In this document: in pieces, positions 5,922-5,998 of the stretch
Numbering within the stretch: position 1 is the first letter of the stretch
Layout of the letters: every line of letters begins with the position of its first letter
NCBI GenBank assembly: GCA_017938785.1
Contig: JAGBAU010000080.1
Coordinates: 1-5,998, forward strand
Origin: Clostridia bacterium
GTDB lineage: Bacteria; Bacillota_A; Clostridia; Christensenellales; Aristaeellaceae
Direction of reading: 5' to 3'
Length of the DNA: 5,998 nucleotides
The notes under the pieces: generated by a model
What the model was told of the DNA's origin: nothing
Database searches by the model: none
Seen by the model: the letters and a program-made list of their open reading frames with translations, nothing else
Position numbers and translations under genes: made by a program

Positions 5922-5998
5922 ATACCAAACCTCGCTTTGAAATACTTTTTTATGCTCGTCCCTGGCCGGGAGATCCTTCCATCCGCCCGCATCCAGAA
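5922..5998. other. Window end, no identified gene
   Basis: Apart from the DUF1292 ribosome-binding site, I recognise nothing here. On the minus strand two frames stay open across the segment: one continuous with DUF1292, and one ending in a TGA that overlaps the DUF1292 ATG as ATGA. The second would fit the 3' end of an upstream operon gene, but 26 codons without a recognisable motif are too little to assign. I see no convincing minus-strand promoter. Confidence 0.4.
5930..5933 (-). promoter_or_regulatory. Ribosome-binding site of the DUF1292 gene
   Basis: GAGG on the minus strand, 8 bases before the ATG ending at 5921. It supports that ATG as the real start. Confidence 0.6.

Noticed and set aside
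1..5998. CRISPR arrays, tRNA or rRNA genes, insertion sequences, phage or defence genes
   Set aside because: I looked on both strands and saw no repeat-spacer pattern, no RNA-gene signature, and no transposase or integrase motifs. The window is nearly filled by housekeeping division genes.

Overview
This window is a piece of a division and cell wall (dcw) cluster from a Gram-positive bacterium, most likely a Clostridia-type member of the Bacillota. The case rests on four things: a MurD-FtsW-FtsQ(DivIB) / FtsA-FtsZ gene order on the plus strand; strong purine-rich Shine-Dalgarno sites; a divergent FtsA; and a convergent acidic DUF1292 (YrzB-like) protein, a family I know mainly from Firmicutes. 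By eye the DNA is moderately G+C rich, and ftsZ strongly prefers C-ending codons. I cannot name the genus.

Layout. Positions 1-876 hold the C-terminal two thirds of murD, cut by the window edge at its conserved SSFQLE-type motif. ftsW (876-2042) overlaps the murD stop as TGATG. After 19 bases carrying a strong ribosome-binding site comes ftsQ/divIB (2062-2805). A 210-base gap (2806-3015) then holds three inverted repeats and a good sigma-A-type promoter (TTGCAT-17-TATAAT, 2931-2959). That promoter probably drives ftsA (3016-4212) and ftsZ (4252-5523, GTG start) as a separate unit. Two hairpins at 5535-5602 separate ftsZ from the convergent DUF1292 gene (5613-5921, minus strand). The last 77 bases contain no gene I can identify.

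How the genes work together. MurD adds D-glutamate to the cytoplasmic peptidoglycan precursor. FtsW polymerises the finished lipid II at the septum. FtsQ/DivIB is the bitopic scaffold of the divisome. FtsA tethers FtsZ filaments to the membrane. FtsZ is the tubulin-like GTPase that forms the ring.

Everything coding here belongs to known families, and I see no new multi-gene system. The points most worth a second look are the cluster of inverted repeats packed against the ftsAZ promoter, the altered phosphate-2 loop of FtsA, the absence of murG between ftsW and ftsQ, the absence of spoIIGA-sigE after ftsZ, and the frame that stays open upstream of the DUF1292 start to the window edge.
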